DNA from: an uncultured Mailhella sp.
Lineage (GTDB): Bacteria; Desulfobacterota; Desulfovibrionia; Desulfovibrionales; Desulfovibrionaceae
DNA: 38,232 nt
Reading direction: 5' to 3'
Assembly: GCF_944324615.1 (NCBI RefSeq)
Contig: NZ_CALUWY010000024.1
Coordinates: forward strand, 1 to 38,232
The notes below the pieces were generated by a model that was given only the letters and a program-made list of their open reading frames with translations, ran no database searches and was not told the DNA's origin. Positions 17,146 to 24,830 of the stretch are shown here, piece after piece (positions within the stretch are counted from its first letter, which is position 1; each line of letters opens with the position of its first letter). The position numbers were made by a program, and so were the translations under genes.

Positions 17146-18117
17146 ATGAACATAACGGTATTGGACGGCAGAACATTGCAGGCGGGCCTGCCTTTCCCCT
17201 GGCCGACGGACGGGCCGGATGTGTGGACGTGCTTTGAAAGCTCCACCCCCGAAGAGGTGCGGGAGCGCGCGGCAGGAGCAGAAGTGCTGGTCATCAATAA
17301 AATTGTGATGGATGCGGCACTCATGGACGCGTTGCCCGACCTTCGCTGCATTGCCGTCACCGCGGCGGGCACCAACGTGGTGGATTCCCGGGCCGCCGGG
17401 GAGCGGGGCATTGTGGTGTGCAATACCCCGGCCTACGGCACCGACGCCGTGGCGCAGCATGTCTTTGCCCTGCTTCTGGAACTGTGCCGCCGCACGAGCC
17501 TGCACGATGCAAGCGTGCGCCGGGGCGACTGGGGCCGCTGCGGCGATTTCTGCTATTCCCTCACGCCGCAGGTGGAACTCACGGGAAAGACCTTCGGCGT
17601 GTTCGGCTTCGGCAATCTGGGCAGGCGCGTGGCGGAAATAGCCCACGCCTTCGGCATGAAGGTTGCGGTATGCGCCCACAGGCCCGTGCCTGCGCCGGGC
17701 TATGAGCCTTTCGAGTTCGTGTCGAAGGAGGAACTGTTCCGCCGGGCGGACGTGCTTTCCCTGCACTGTCCCCTCACGGAGGAGACGCGCGGCCTGGTGT
17801 GCCGGGAAAATCTCGATCTCATGAAGCCCGGGGCCATCATCATCAATACCGCGCGCGGGCCCGTGGTGCGGGGCCGGGATGTGGCCGAAGCCCTGCGCGA
17901 GGGCAGGCTCGGCGCTTTTGCCGCAGACGTGCTGGAGCAGGAGCCGCCTTCCATGGATGATCCGCTGCTCTCCGCCCCGAATTCCCTCATCACGCCCCAC
18001 CTTGCCTGGATGACCGACGGCGCGCGCCGCAACATCGTATCCATCACCCTGGAGAACATACGCTGCTATAAGGAAGGCCGTCCCCAGAACGTGGTGAACA
18101 GGGAATGGCTGCGCTGA
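17146..18117 (+). CDS. D-2-hydroxyacid dehydrogenase (glycerate dehydrogenase-like)
   Basis: A 323-residue NAD(P)-dependent dehydrogenase that interconverts a 2-ketoacid and a D-2-hydroxyacid. The best fit is the hydroxypyruvate/glyoxylate reductase group (HprA-like), but substrate cannot be fixed from sequence. The nucleotide fold shows GVFGFGNLG (151-159; GxGxxG). The catalytic set is present: Arg237 in NTARGPVV, Glu266 in DVLEQEPP, and His285 in TPHLAW. CPLTEETRGL (208-217) is also characteristic. AAGGAG precedes the ATG at 17146; the upstream extension of the frame has no family resemblance. A strong terminator follows. It is monocistronic. A related pathway role with the FAD-type hydroxyacid dehydrogenase at 21874 is possible but unproven. 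Confidence 0.93.
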   Translation: MNITVLDGRTLQAGLPFPWPTDGPDVWTCFESSTPEEVRERAAGAEVLVINKIVMDAALMDALPDLRCIAVTAAGTNVVDSRAAGERGIVVCNTPAYGTDAVAQHVFALLLELCRRTSLHDASVRRGDWGRCGDFCYSLTPQVELTGKTFGVFGFGNLGRRVAEIAHAFGMKVAVCAHRPVPAPGYEPFEFVSKEELFRRADVLSLHCPLTEETRGLVCRENLDLMKPGAIIINTARGPVVRGRDVAEALREGRLGAFAADVLEQEPPSMDDPLLSAPNSLITPHLAWMTDGARRNIVSITLENIRCYKEGRPQNVVNREWLR

Positions 18118-18228
18118 GGTCTTTGTGCATGCGGCAAAGGCCCCGGCCTGCGCCGTGACATGTTCCGGCTGCCGGGGCTCTTCCCCCCTTCCCCCCCCCA
18201 TGGAAGAGCTCCGGCCGCCGGATCCCAT

Positions 18229-18255
18229 AAAGCCGCCCTGTGCGGCTTTTTTTTT
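18229..18255 (+). terminator. Rho-independent terminator of the D-2-hydroxyacid dehydrogenase gene
   Basis: AAAGCCGC (18229-18236), loop CCTGT, GCGGCTTT (18242-18249), then an unbroken T-run to 18255. It lies about 110 nt after the stop codon. Confidence 0.92.
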
Positions 18256-18430
18256 CGCCCGTTTTGCGCGTTCATGGCCCAGAAAAGGCGAAAATCTTCC
18301 TCAATATATCGGAAAAACAGTTTTTTTGCGGAAAGGGCCGCCCATGGCAGGCCTGCGTTTTTTGCCGATGCCGGAAAAGGCAGCGTGTCCCCGCAAGGCG
18401 AGGCAGGTCATGGTAGGCTGCATGGATGAG

Positions 18431-18479
18431 TCAGGCCGCCGGTGCCCCGCAGGGGCATGAAGGAACGGGGCACCCCGCA
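18431..18479. repeat. 49-bp exact direct repeat, copy 1
   Basis: Identical over 49 bp to 18794-18842. Each copy has a 9-bp inverted repeat, GGTGCCCCG (18441-18449) and CGGGGCACC (18466-18474), so it can fold into a hairpin, which recalls REP/BIME-type intergenic elements. Confidence 0.9.
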
Positions 18480-18760
18480 TACGAAGATTTTTTTGGGGAA
18501 AAGTCGTCTGAAAATGGCGGAGGCGGGGCACCCTGCAGGCGCAGGGGATTTTTTCCGCATCCGCGTCTCTTGGCATGATGCGCGGGGCGCCCCATGTGCG
18601 CAGGGGGATTTGCAGACGTGAGGCGGGAAGAGGGCGCAATCCCGGGCGCCCCATGAGTACAGGATGGTTCATGCTGCCGGTGGACGGGCAGGCTGTGGCA
18701 GACGCATCCCCTGCGTACAGGGAAAGTTGCGGCGTCCCTTCCGGTGCAGGCATGGCCGGA
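18467..18760. repeat. Degenerate tandem array, period about 59 bp
   Basis: Five units begin with a palindromic box related to GGGGC(A/G)CCCC at 18467, 18525, 18584, 18643 and 18702, that is, spacings of 58, 59, 59 and 59. The box is followed by an imperfect GCA-x-GCGCAGGGGATTT segment; the third box, GGGGCGCCCC, is a perfect 10-bp palindrome. The remaining ~35 bp of each unit diverge. Further decayed boxes may occur at 18383 and 18830. Confidence 0.65.
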
Positions 18761-18793
18761 AGGCGAGGGAAGCCCGTATTTTTGCTGAAGCGT

Positions 18794-18842
18794 TCAGGCC
18801 GCCGGTGCCCCGCAGGGGCATGAAGGAACGGGGCACCCCGCA
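18794..18842. repeat. 49-bp exact direct repeat, copy 2
   Basis: Second identical copy, 363 bp downstream of the first. Its last bases run into another GGGGCACCCC box (18830-18839) followed by GCAGGCGCCGGGATG, an array-like continuation. Confidence 0.9.
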
Positions 18843-18881
18843 GGCGCCGGGATGTTGTTGCGCGCCGAGTCCGCAGGGGAG

Positions 18882-18899
18882 GCTTCTGCGCGCAGAAGC
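18882..18899. repeat. Perfect 18-bp palindrome with adjoining hairpin
   Basis: GCTTCTGCGCGCAGAAGC equals its own reverse complement. It abuts a second hairpin, CGCCGTTT (899-906 of the 18-kb block) with AAAGCGGCG (18911-18919). No coding region uses it. Confidence 0.85.
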
Positions 18900-18989
18900 G
18901 CCGTTTCGGCAAAGCGGCGCGAGACACGCAGAGTTTTTTCTGAAAAAGTTCCTCTCGCAGGCGCAGGCCGCGCCTGTCTTTAAACGCAG

Positions 18990-19019
18990 AAGCCCCGCGT
19001 ATGCGGGGCCTCTTTTTTT
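18990..19019 (+). terminator. Plus-strand rho-independent terminator with no upstream plus-strand gene
   Basis: GCCCCGC (18992-18998), loop GTAT, GCGGGGC (19003-19009), then CTC and seven or more T. In this orientation it would end a transcript coming from the repeat region. On the minus strand no T-run follows the stem, so it is a poor terminator for the gene at 19043. Confidence 0.75.
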
Positions 19020-19042
19020 CGGAACGGTTTTGCCGGAGCGAA

Positions 19043-19396
19043 TCAGTTTTCGTCGTCCTCTTCCTCATCGAGAATGGCGTCGGTCACGAAGTCGAAGGCC
19101 ACCCTTTCAATGGGGGCTTCGGGTTCATAGGCGAGCATGTCGGCCAGGAAGTTTTCGGGCAGTTCCCTGTTCTTTTCCTTGGCTTCGGTGATGAGGGTGT
19201 TCATGCGGTCGGTATAGGCGCGGATGAGGCGGAACACTTCGGCCACCACGGGGCTTGCGGGCGCAGGTTCGTTTTCCTCACCGCCGCCGCAGCTGGAATG
19301 TTCCTCTTCAACGGAATCGTCGTAGGCGTCGAGGGCGGCGTTGATTTCCAGTTCGGAAAGGGTGGCGAATTCGGGAAGGGTCTTGATCGTGTTCAT
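19043..19396 (-). CDS. Small acidic protein of unknown function
   Basis: A 117-residue, strongly acidic, soluble protein without a signal peptide or membrane segment. It starts MNTIKTLPEF, has a Cys/Gly patch CGGGEENE in a low-complexity acidic stretch (about 50-65), a helical middle (VVAEVFRLIRAYTDRM), and ends in DEEEDDEN. I do not recognise a family. AAGG lies about 9 nt before the ATG. It begins 50 nt after the DsbD-type gene on the same strand with no terminator between, so it is probably the second gene of that operon. Confidence 0.75.
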   Translation of the reverse strand: MNTIKTLPEFATLSELEINAALDAYDDSVEEEHSSCGGGEENEPAPASPVVAEVFRLIRAYTDRMNTLITEAKEKNRELPENFLADMLAYEPEAPIERVAFDFVTDAILDEEEDDEN

Positions 19397-19446
19397 GAAG
19401 AAACCTTGTGTTCAGAGTGTTCAGGGTGAGGGGAGGGCCTTCCGGC

Positions 19447-21483
19447 CTACTCCCGGGGCTGACTGAGAAGTTTCACGGGGTTGAGCATTTCCACCATGCG
19501 CTTGTGCGGGATCTTTGCCTGGCGCAGGGCGAGGTGCAGATCGGTGGTGGTGTAGATGTCGCGCAGGATCACCGGGCTTTCCGCGCCTTCCCCTTCGGGG
19601 AACACGGCGAGCAGCGGAATGCTTGCGCTGTTCAGGGCGCGCAGCAGCTTCTGATGCGCGTCGTTTTTAAAGGTCATGTCCACCTTCACGGCGGTGAGGG
19701 AATACTGATCGAGTATGGGCAGCAGGTTGGGCGCGGCAAGGGTGGTGCGTTCCAGCACCTTGCAGGTGGGGCACCAGTCGGCCGTGAATTCCACGATCAT
19801 GGCCTTTTTCCCGAGATCCTCACGGAACGTTTCCTCGGAAAATTCCACCCAGGGCACGATTTCCTTCTGTGCGGGCAGAAAAGCCCAGAAGCCGGAAAGG
19901 AAGATGGCCCCGAAGGCAAACGCGCCCAGGAACATGCGCCTTGTGATGGAACCGCGCAGGCTTCCCCAGCGGCCCCATATCCATGCCGTGGTGGCGGCCA
20001 CCAGAAGGGTGATGAGGGTTTTGACGTGCAGCGCCGGGGGCAGCAGGGAGAAAAGATAGATGGCCGTGCCCATGAGCAGAAAGCCGAGCACTCTTTCCAG
20101 CACGCTGAACCACGCGCCGGGCCGGGGCAGGAAGCGCACCAGCCGCGGGTAGCAGGCCAGGGCCACATAGGGCGCGGCCATACCCACGCCCGTGGCCGCA
20201 AAGATGGTCATGAGCACGGGCAGGGGCTTGGTGATGCCCCAGGCCAGCACGCCGCCGAGAAGGGGGCCGCTGCAGGGCGTGGCCAGAAGCGTGGTGAACA
20301 TGCCGGTGCTGAAGGCCTGCATGCGCGGGGAGGAGCTGTGATGCGTCTGCAGGTCGAGCACGGGCAGGTGGAACACGTCGAACATGGAAAGCCCCATGCA
20401 GAACACGATGAGCAGCATGAGGAAGATCACCTCGCTGCTCTGGAAGAGCTGCCCCCACAAAATGCCGGTAAGGCCGGAGATGATGGCAAGCAGCGTGAAC
20501 CAGGCCACAATGCCCGCGGCAAAGAAGATGGTGTGTTCGCGTATGGTTCTGCGGCGTTCCTCGAAGTTTTCCGCATTGTCGAGCAGTATGGAAAACTTCA
20601 TGGTGAGCACGGGGAGCACGCAGGGCATGAAATTCAGAAGAAGCCCGGCAAGAAGGCCGAGGCCCACGGCGCGGGGCCAGCCGTCGATCTGGAAGCTTCC
20701 TTCCAGATGCTGGGGCGTAAGGGACCAGCCTTCCGGTCTGGCGCGGGAAACGGCCGAGGGCAGGGGCACGGCGGGCGCGGCGTTGAGTTTGGCCCGCTTC
20801 TGAAATACCGACGTGGGCGCGTCCGGCAGAAGGTCGGCATGCTTTTCGGCGGCCGGATCGCGGGGAAGTTCGGGCAGGGAAGGCACTTCCGGCGGCACCA
20901 CGCCTTCTTCGCAGCAGGCGGGGCTTTCCAGAAACTGCTGGAACCAGGGCTGCTGCGCCGCGTTGGGAAGTTCCGCCGGGGCCGTGGGCAGAAGGATGCG
21001 CGTGTGCACGGGCTGGCAGTGCTGGTCGGAGCAGGCCAGAAGGGAGATGTCCAGCGTCACCGCGCGGGATTCCACCTCGCGGAACACGAGAAACACGGGC
21101 GTCACGCCGCTGTAGAGAAAGCTTTTTCCCCCATCGGGCAGGGAGGTTTCCGTCCCGGCAATATAATGGATCTGCACCTTGCCCGGGCTGAGGGGCTCGC
21201 CGTCGGCAAGCACCGTTACGGTGAGGGGTATGCCTTCATCTCCCCCGTTATGGGCATAGGTATGGTAGCCGGGCTGGGGCATGAGCCACAGCACCGCCAT
21301 GGAAGTGTTCTTTTCCAGAGGCGGCGTGAGCGTTCTTCCGTCCACGGCGGAAAGCTTGGCCCATTCCGTATGAAAGCGGTAGGGCAGGTCGGATGCCGCA
21401 GAAGCGGCCCTCCCGCACGGAAAGACGAAAAAAAGGGCCAGCAGCAGCCCGAAGGGGAATATGAAGCGCAACATCCTTTTCAT
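19447..21483 (-). CDS. dsbD: DsbD-type protein-disulfide reductase
   Basis: A 678-residue inner-membrane protein that carries electrons from cytoplasmic thioredoxin to periplasmic thiol proteins. A signal peptide covers about 1-30 (basic start, then FPFGLLLALFFVF). The periplasmic alpha domain bears a Cys pair in CSDQHCQP. The membrane domain starts near 270 and keeps its two redox cysteines in NFMPCVLP (about 284) and ATPCSGPLLGG. Eight or so hydrophobic segments follow. The C-terminal thioredoxin-like domain carries WCPTC (about 568-572). I chose the ATG at 21483, giving a standard signal peptide; an in-frame TTG at 21519 lacks a ribosome-binding site. The next gene downstream is the small acidic protein. 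Its 5' region abuts the promoter of the tRNA gene on the other strand. The family is certain; the gene could equally be labelled scsB/dipZ-like. Confidence 0.92.
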   Translation of the reverse strand: MKRMLRFIFPFGLLLALFFVFPCGRAASAASDLPYRFHTEWAKLSAVDGRTLTPPLEKNTSMAVLWLMPQPGYHTYAHNGGDEGIPLTVTVLADGEPLSPGKVQIHYIAGTETSLPDGGKSFLYSGVTPVFLVFREVESRAVTLDISLLACSDQHCQPVHTRILLPTAPAELPNAAQQPWFQQFLESPACCEEGVVPPEVPSLPELPRDPAAEKHADLLPDAPTSVFQKRAKLNAAPAVPLPSAVSRARPEGWSLTPQHLEGSFQIDGWPRAVGLGLLAGLLLNFMPCVLPVLTMKFSILLDNAENFEERRRTIREHTIFFAAGIVAWFTLLAIISGLTGILWGQLFQSSEVIFLMLLIVFCMGLSMFDVFHLPVLDLQTHHSSSPRMQAFSTGMFTTLLATPCSGPLLGGVLAWGITKPLPVLMTIFAATGVGMAAPYVALACYPRLVRFLPRPGAWFSVLERVLGFLLMGTAIYLFSLLPPALHVKTLITLLVAATTAWIWGRWGSLRGSITRRMFLGAFAFGAIFLSGFWAFLPAQKEIVPWVEFSEETFREDLGKKAMIVEFTADWCPTCKVLERTTLAAPNLLPILDQYSLTAVKVDMTFKNDAHQKLLRALNSASIPLLAVFPEGEGAESPVILRDIYTTTDLHLALRQAKIPHKRMVEMLNPVKLLSQPRE

Positions 21484-21527
21484 GGGAGGCAAGCTAAACT
21501 TTTTTTTTAAAAAAGGCAAAATTTTTC

Positions 21528-21556
21528 TTGACGGGGAGGCCCCTCACGGCTATGAC
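21528..21556 (+). promoter_or_regulatory. Promoter of tRNA-Lys
   Basis: TTGACG (21528-21533), exactly 17 nt, TATGAC (21551-21556). Transcription would start near 21563, 15 nt before the mature tRNA 5' end. Confidence 0.75.
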
Positions 21557-21577
21557 TGTTCCTGCGCTTCATGCACT

Positions 21578-21653
<76 letters not shown>

Positions 21654-21664
21654 GTCGCAAAATC

Positions 21665-21694
21665 GCCCCTTGCATCCGTGCAGGGGGCTTTTTT
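21665..21694 (+). terminator. Rho-independent terminator of tRNA-Lys
   Basis: GCCCCTTGCA (21665-21674), loop TCCG, TGCAGGGGGC (21679-21688), then six T. One G-T wobble is in the stem. Confidence 0.9.
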
Positions 21695-21873
21695 GATTTC
21701 CGGGCCCCTGCATTGCAGAGTTCCAGGAGCGGAAAGGGGCAGAAGCGCGGGTCGCCTCTGCGCGACCGCTGTTTCGGAGCGCGGAGCGCTTCCGGCAGAC
21801 GGCCTCGGGCGGCCCCGGCAGAAGAAGGGTGCGCAAAAGCGCGCCGCTGGTGTTGTTTCTTTCTGAGGTCACC

Positions 21874-24693
21874 ATGAAAAGTCAGGTTTTTCTGAACAAG
21901 GTACGGGAGCTTCTGCCCTGGTCGCAGACGCATACCGGGGAGGCACCGGCCCGGATTCTTTCCGTGGATGCCGGCCCGTTTGAGCCGCAGGCATTTGCCG
22001 TTATTGATGTTTTTTCTCTTGATGAACTGAAGACCCTTCTTTCCCTCGCCGCTTCCTGCGGCGTTTCCCTCACCTTCCGGGGCAGCGGAACTTCGCTGAG
22101 CGGCCAGAGTGTCGCCGAAGACGTGGCCCTGCGCTTCAAAGGCCCTGCCTGGCGCGGCCTCGACATCCTTGAAGACGGCCGCCTTGTGCGCGCCCGTGCG
22201 GGCACGACGGGCGGAGAAATCAACGCCGCTCTCGCCCCCTTCCATCGCTTCATCGCCTCCGATCCTTCCTCCATCGCTTCCGCCACCATAGGCGGCATGG
22301 CGGCCAACAACGCCGCCGGGCTCGGCTGCACGGTGGAACACAATATCTGGCATTCCCTTCGCGGCATGACCTTCGTGCTTTTCGACGGCACGGAGGTGAA
22401 TACGGAAGATGCACAGAGCGTGCGCCTCTTCCGTTCCTCCCATGCGCCGCTTCTTGCGGGCCTGAGCCAGCTGCGCGGACAGATTCTTGCCTCACCGGAA
22501 CTTGCGGAAAAAGTGCGGCGCAAATACCGCATACGCAATACCTGCGGGTATGCTCTGAACGCTCTCGTCGACTTTGAGGACCCCCTCGACATGCTCACGC
22601 ACCTTCTCATAGGTTCGGAAGGCACGCTGGGCTTCATTTTTTCCGTGACGCTGGAAACGCTGCCCCTCAGAACAAGGCGCGCCACGGCCATGGCCCTTTT
22701 TTCCTCCATGGACGACGCCATGGAGGCCGTGCTTGCCATGCGTTCCGGCCACGGACTCTACGCCGGGGAATTTCTGGACGATATTTCCCTGCGCTCTCTG
22801 GCAAAGATTCCGGGCTTTCCGCCAAGCTTCACCCCAGAGGGCGAAAGTTCCGACAACTGCGCCCTGCTGGTGGAGGCCCGCGCCGCGGATGAGGCGGAAC
22901 TTGCCGGTCACATCAGGGAGCTTGACGCCATCATGCTTCAGAAAAAGCCCCTGGCGAAACTCGGCTTCGTGACCGGGGCAGAGGAATGTGAAAAGCTCTG
23001 GGACATACGCCGCGCGCTTTTTCCCGCCCTTGCCGGCACGCGTCTTCCCGAGGAATACGCCTATGTGGAGGATTACTGCGTGCCCCTTGAGCGCCTTCCC
23101 GAAGCCAGCCGGGGCCTTGTGCGCATTCTTCAGCAGCTGGGCTTTTCCCGTTCCGGCGTGAACGGTCATGCCATGCACGGCAACCTGCACTGCACCGTAC
23201 CCCTCAGGCTGAGCGATGAAGGCGACGTGAAACGGCTCGGTTCCTTCATCGAGCAGGCGGCGGGCCTCATTCTCAGCCTCGGCGGCTCCCTCAAGGCCGA
23301 ACACGGCACGGGCCGGGCCGTGGCCTCCTTTGTCCGCCGCGAGTGGGGCGATGAGCTCTACGGCATCATGCAGAGCGTCAAAAAGCTTCTGGACCCGGCG
23401 GGCATCCTGAACCGGGGATGCCTTCTGAACGACAGCCCGCTCTGCCATCTGGAAAAGCTCAAGTTCGTGGGCGCCGTGGGCGGAGGCGTGGATCTGTGCG
23501 TGGACTGCGGCTTCTGCGAGTCGGTGTGCCCTTCGGCAAAAACGGGGCTCAGCCCGCGCCAGCGCATCTACGCCCTGCGGGCCATGGCGGGCATGAAGGC
23601 GGCGGGCGACACGAAGCGCCTTGCGGCCTGGGAGGAGTTCTTCCGTTCCATGGGCCTTGATCTCTGCGCCACGGACGGGCTCTGTTCCACGCGCTGCCCT
23701 CTGGGGCTGGACGTGGCGGGCTTCATGCGCTCTCTGCGTCATGAGCGCCTGAGCGAAAGGGAGAAGAAGGCCGCCTCCTTTGTGCGGCAGAACCTTGCTC
23801 CCGTCACACGCGTCCTTTCCCTGGGGCTTTCGGCCACGCACGCGCTCCACGGCGCCCTTGGACACAAGGGGGCGGAGAAGAGCGGCAGACTGGCCGGAAA
23901 GCTCACGGGCCTTTCCCTGCCCGATTTTCAGCAGGTGCTTCTCACGGGCGGGAGCGCCGTGCCCGCGCCCTGCGCGCCGCAGCGGGAAAAGGTGGTCTAT
24001 TTCCCCTCCTGCGCGGTGCGGACCATGGGCTATACCGGAGATTCCGGCCGCAGGGTGGACCCGCTCATGGATGTGGCCCTGCGCCTTCTGGAAAAGGCCG
24101 GTTACGAGGCCGTGATTCCCGCCGGGGTGGAAAAGCTCTGCTGCGGTAAGGCCTTTGAGACCAAGGGCATGGAAGAGGAGGCCGCCCGCTGTGCAGCCGA
24201 TCTTGACGCGGCGCTCCGGGAAGCTTCGGAAGAGGGGAAGTGGCCTGTGATGTGCGATACCAGCCCCTGCCTTGCCCGTATGAAGAAAACGCTGAACAAG
24301 GGGCTTTCGCTCTACGAACCTGTGGAGTTCACCCTGCGCTTTCTTGCGCCCCGGCTGGAGTTTCAGCAGAAGCGCGGCCGCGTGGCCGTGCATGCCACCT
24401 GTTCCACGCGGGCCATGGGCCTTGTGGATGCGCTGTGCGAAACCGCGCGCCTGTGCGCAAGGGAAGTGGTGCTGCCCGAGGGCATTTTCTGCTGCGGCTT
24501 TTCCGGCGACAAGGGCTTTACCCGCCCGGAACTCAACGCCGCCGCCCTTGCGGGCCTCAGGGAGCAGATTGCTTCCTGCGAAGAGGGCTTCAGCACCTCC
24601 CGCACCTGCGAGGTGGGCCTGACTCTGCACGGCGCAAAGCCCTACCGCAGCATTCTCTACCTCATCGACGAATGCTCTTCTGCCCGGAAGTAG
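21874..24693 (+). CDS. FAD-binding and Fe-S/CCG-domain hydroxyacid dehydrogenase (D-lactate dehydrogenase type)
   Basis: A 939-residue fusion of a GlcD/Dld-like flavoprotein with a GlcF-like iron-sulfur part. It is expected to oxidise a D-2-hydroxyacid (D-lactate, glycolate or D-2-hydroxyglutarate) and pass electrons to the membrane pool. The FAD-binding fold has RGSGTSLSGQSV (69-80) and ATIGGMAANNAAG. The flavoprotein cap with NGHAMHGNLH and a KAEHGTGR segment follows. Two Cys clusters, CVDCGFCESVCP (about 541-552) and CATDGLCSTRCP (about 597-608), should hold 4Fe-4S centres. Two CCG domains follow, with SCAVRTMGY (about 711), CCGKAF (about 755), ATCSTRAMG (about 841) and CCGFSGD (about 872). 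GAGGT precedes the ATG at 21874; the 15 residues upstream in frame are not conserved-looking. It precedes the TRAP transporter genes on the same strand by 137 nt. Confidence 0.92.
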   Translation: MKSQVFLNKVRELLPWSQTHTGEAPARILSVDAGPFEPQAFAVIDVFSLDELKTLLSLAASCGVSLTFRGSGTSLSGQSVAEDVALRFKGPAWRGLDILEDGRLVRARAGTTGGEINAALAPFHRFIASDPSSIASATIGGMAANNAAGLGCTVEHNIWHSLRGMTFVLFDGTEVNTEDAQSVRLFRSSHAPLLAGLSQLRGQILASPELAEKVRRKYRIRNTCGYALNALVDFEDPLDMLTHLLIGSEGTLGFIFSVTLETLPLRTRRATAMALFSSMDDAMEAVLAMRSGHGLYAGEFLDDISLRSLAKIPGFPPSFTPEGESSDNCALLVEARAADEAELAGHIRELDAIMLQKKPLAKLGFVTGAEECEKLWDIRRALFPALAGTRLPEEYAYVEDYCVPLERLPEASRGLVRILQQLGFSRSGVNGHAMHGNLHCTVPLRLSDEGDVKRLGSFIEQAAGLILSLGGSLKAEHGTGRAVASFVRREWGDELYGIMQSVKKLLDPAGILNRGCLLNDSPLCHLEKLKFVGAVGGGVDLCVDCGFCESVCPSAKTGLSPRQRIYALRAMAGMKAAGDTKRLAAWEEFFRSMGLDLCATDGLCSTRCPLGLDVAGFMRSLRHERLSEREKKAASFVRQNLAPVTRVLSLGLSATHALHGALGHKGAEKSGRLAGKLTGLSLPDFQQVLLTGGSAVPAPCAPQREKVVYFPSCAVRTMGYTGDSGRRVDPLMDVALRLLEKAGYEAVIPAGVEKLCCGKAFETKGMEEEAARCAADLDAALREASEEGKWPVMCDTSPCLARMKKTLNKGLSLYEPVEFTLRFLAPRLEFQQKRGRVAVHATCSTRAMGLVDALCETARLCAREVVLPEGIFCCGFSGDKGFTRPELNAAALAGLREQIASCEEGFSTSRTCEVGLTLHGAKPYRSILYLIDECSSARK

Positions 24694-24715
24694 GCGTTGT
24701 CTGCGCGAAACGGGC

Positions 24716-24745
24716 TTGACAGCGCCGCGCTGCGGCCGATAAGCA
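24716..24745 (+). promoter_or_regulatory. Candidate promoter of the TRAP transporter genes
   Basis: A consensus -35 TTGACA (24716-24721) is followed after 18 nt by TAAGCA (24740-24745), a weak -10. It lies 23 nt after the dehydrogenase stop codon and about 85 nt before the permease ATG, which would allow separate transcription of the transporter. Confidence 0.35.
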
Positions 24746-24830
24746 TTTTCCATATATGCCCTGCAGAACCCTTGCGGGGCGCGGATGAAAGGGCGGCCCC
24801 GGGGGTCGCAAAATTCCACAGGTGAAGTTG

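Larger units (their letters stand above)
18256..19042. other. Long non-coding, repeat-rich, highly structured region
   Basis: Nearly 790 bp without a convincing gene. It contains a degenerate array with a period of about 59 bp, two identical 49-bp repeats, an 18-bp palindrome with an adjacent hairpin, and a plus-strand terminator at its right end. A minus-strand open frame spans most of it and translates the array into imperfect ~20-residue repeats rich in Arg and Pro (RGAPFLHAPAG appears twice). It has no proper start, and I treat it as non-coding. Confidence 0.6.

Noticed and set aside
18467..18842. CRISPR array
   Set aside because: Repeats are degenerate, not near-identical with unique spacers, and no cas gene is in the window. 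The two exact 49-bp copies are 363 bp apart.
18301..19068. 255-residue minus-strand open frame over the repeat array
   Set aside because: Arg/Pro-rich translation of GC-rich repeats, no ribosome-binding site, overlaps the 5' flank of no operon, and its repeats follow the DNA array rather than a protein fold.
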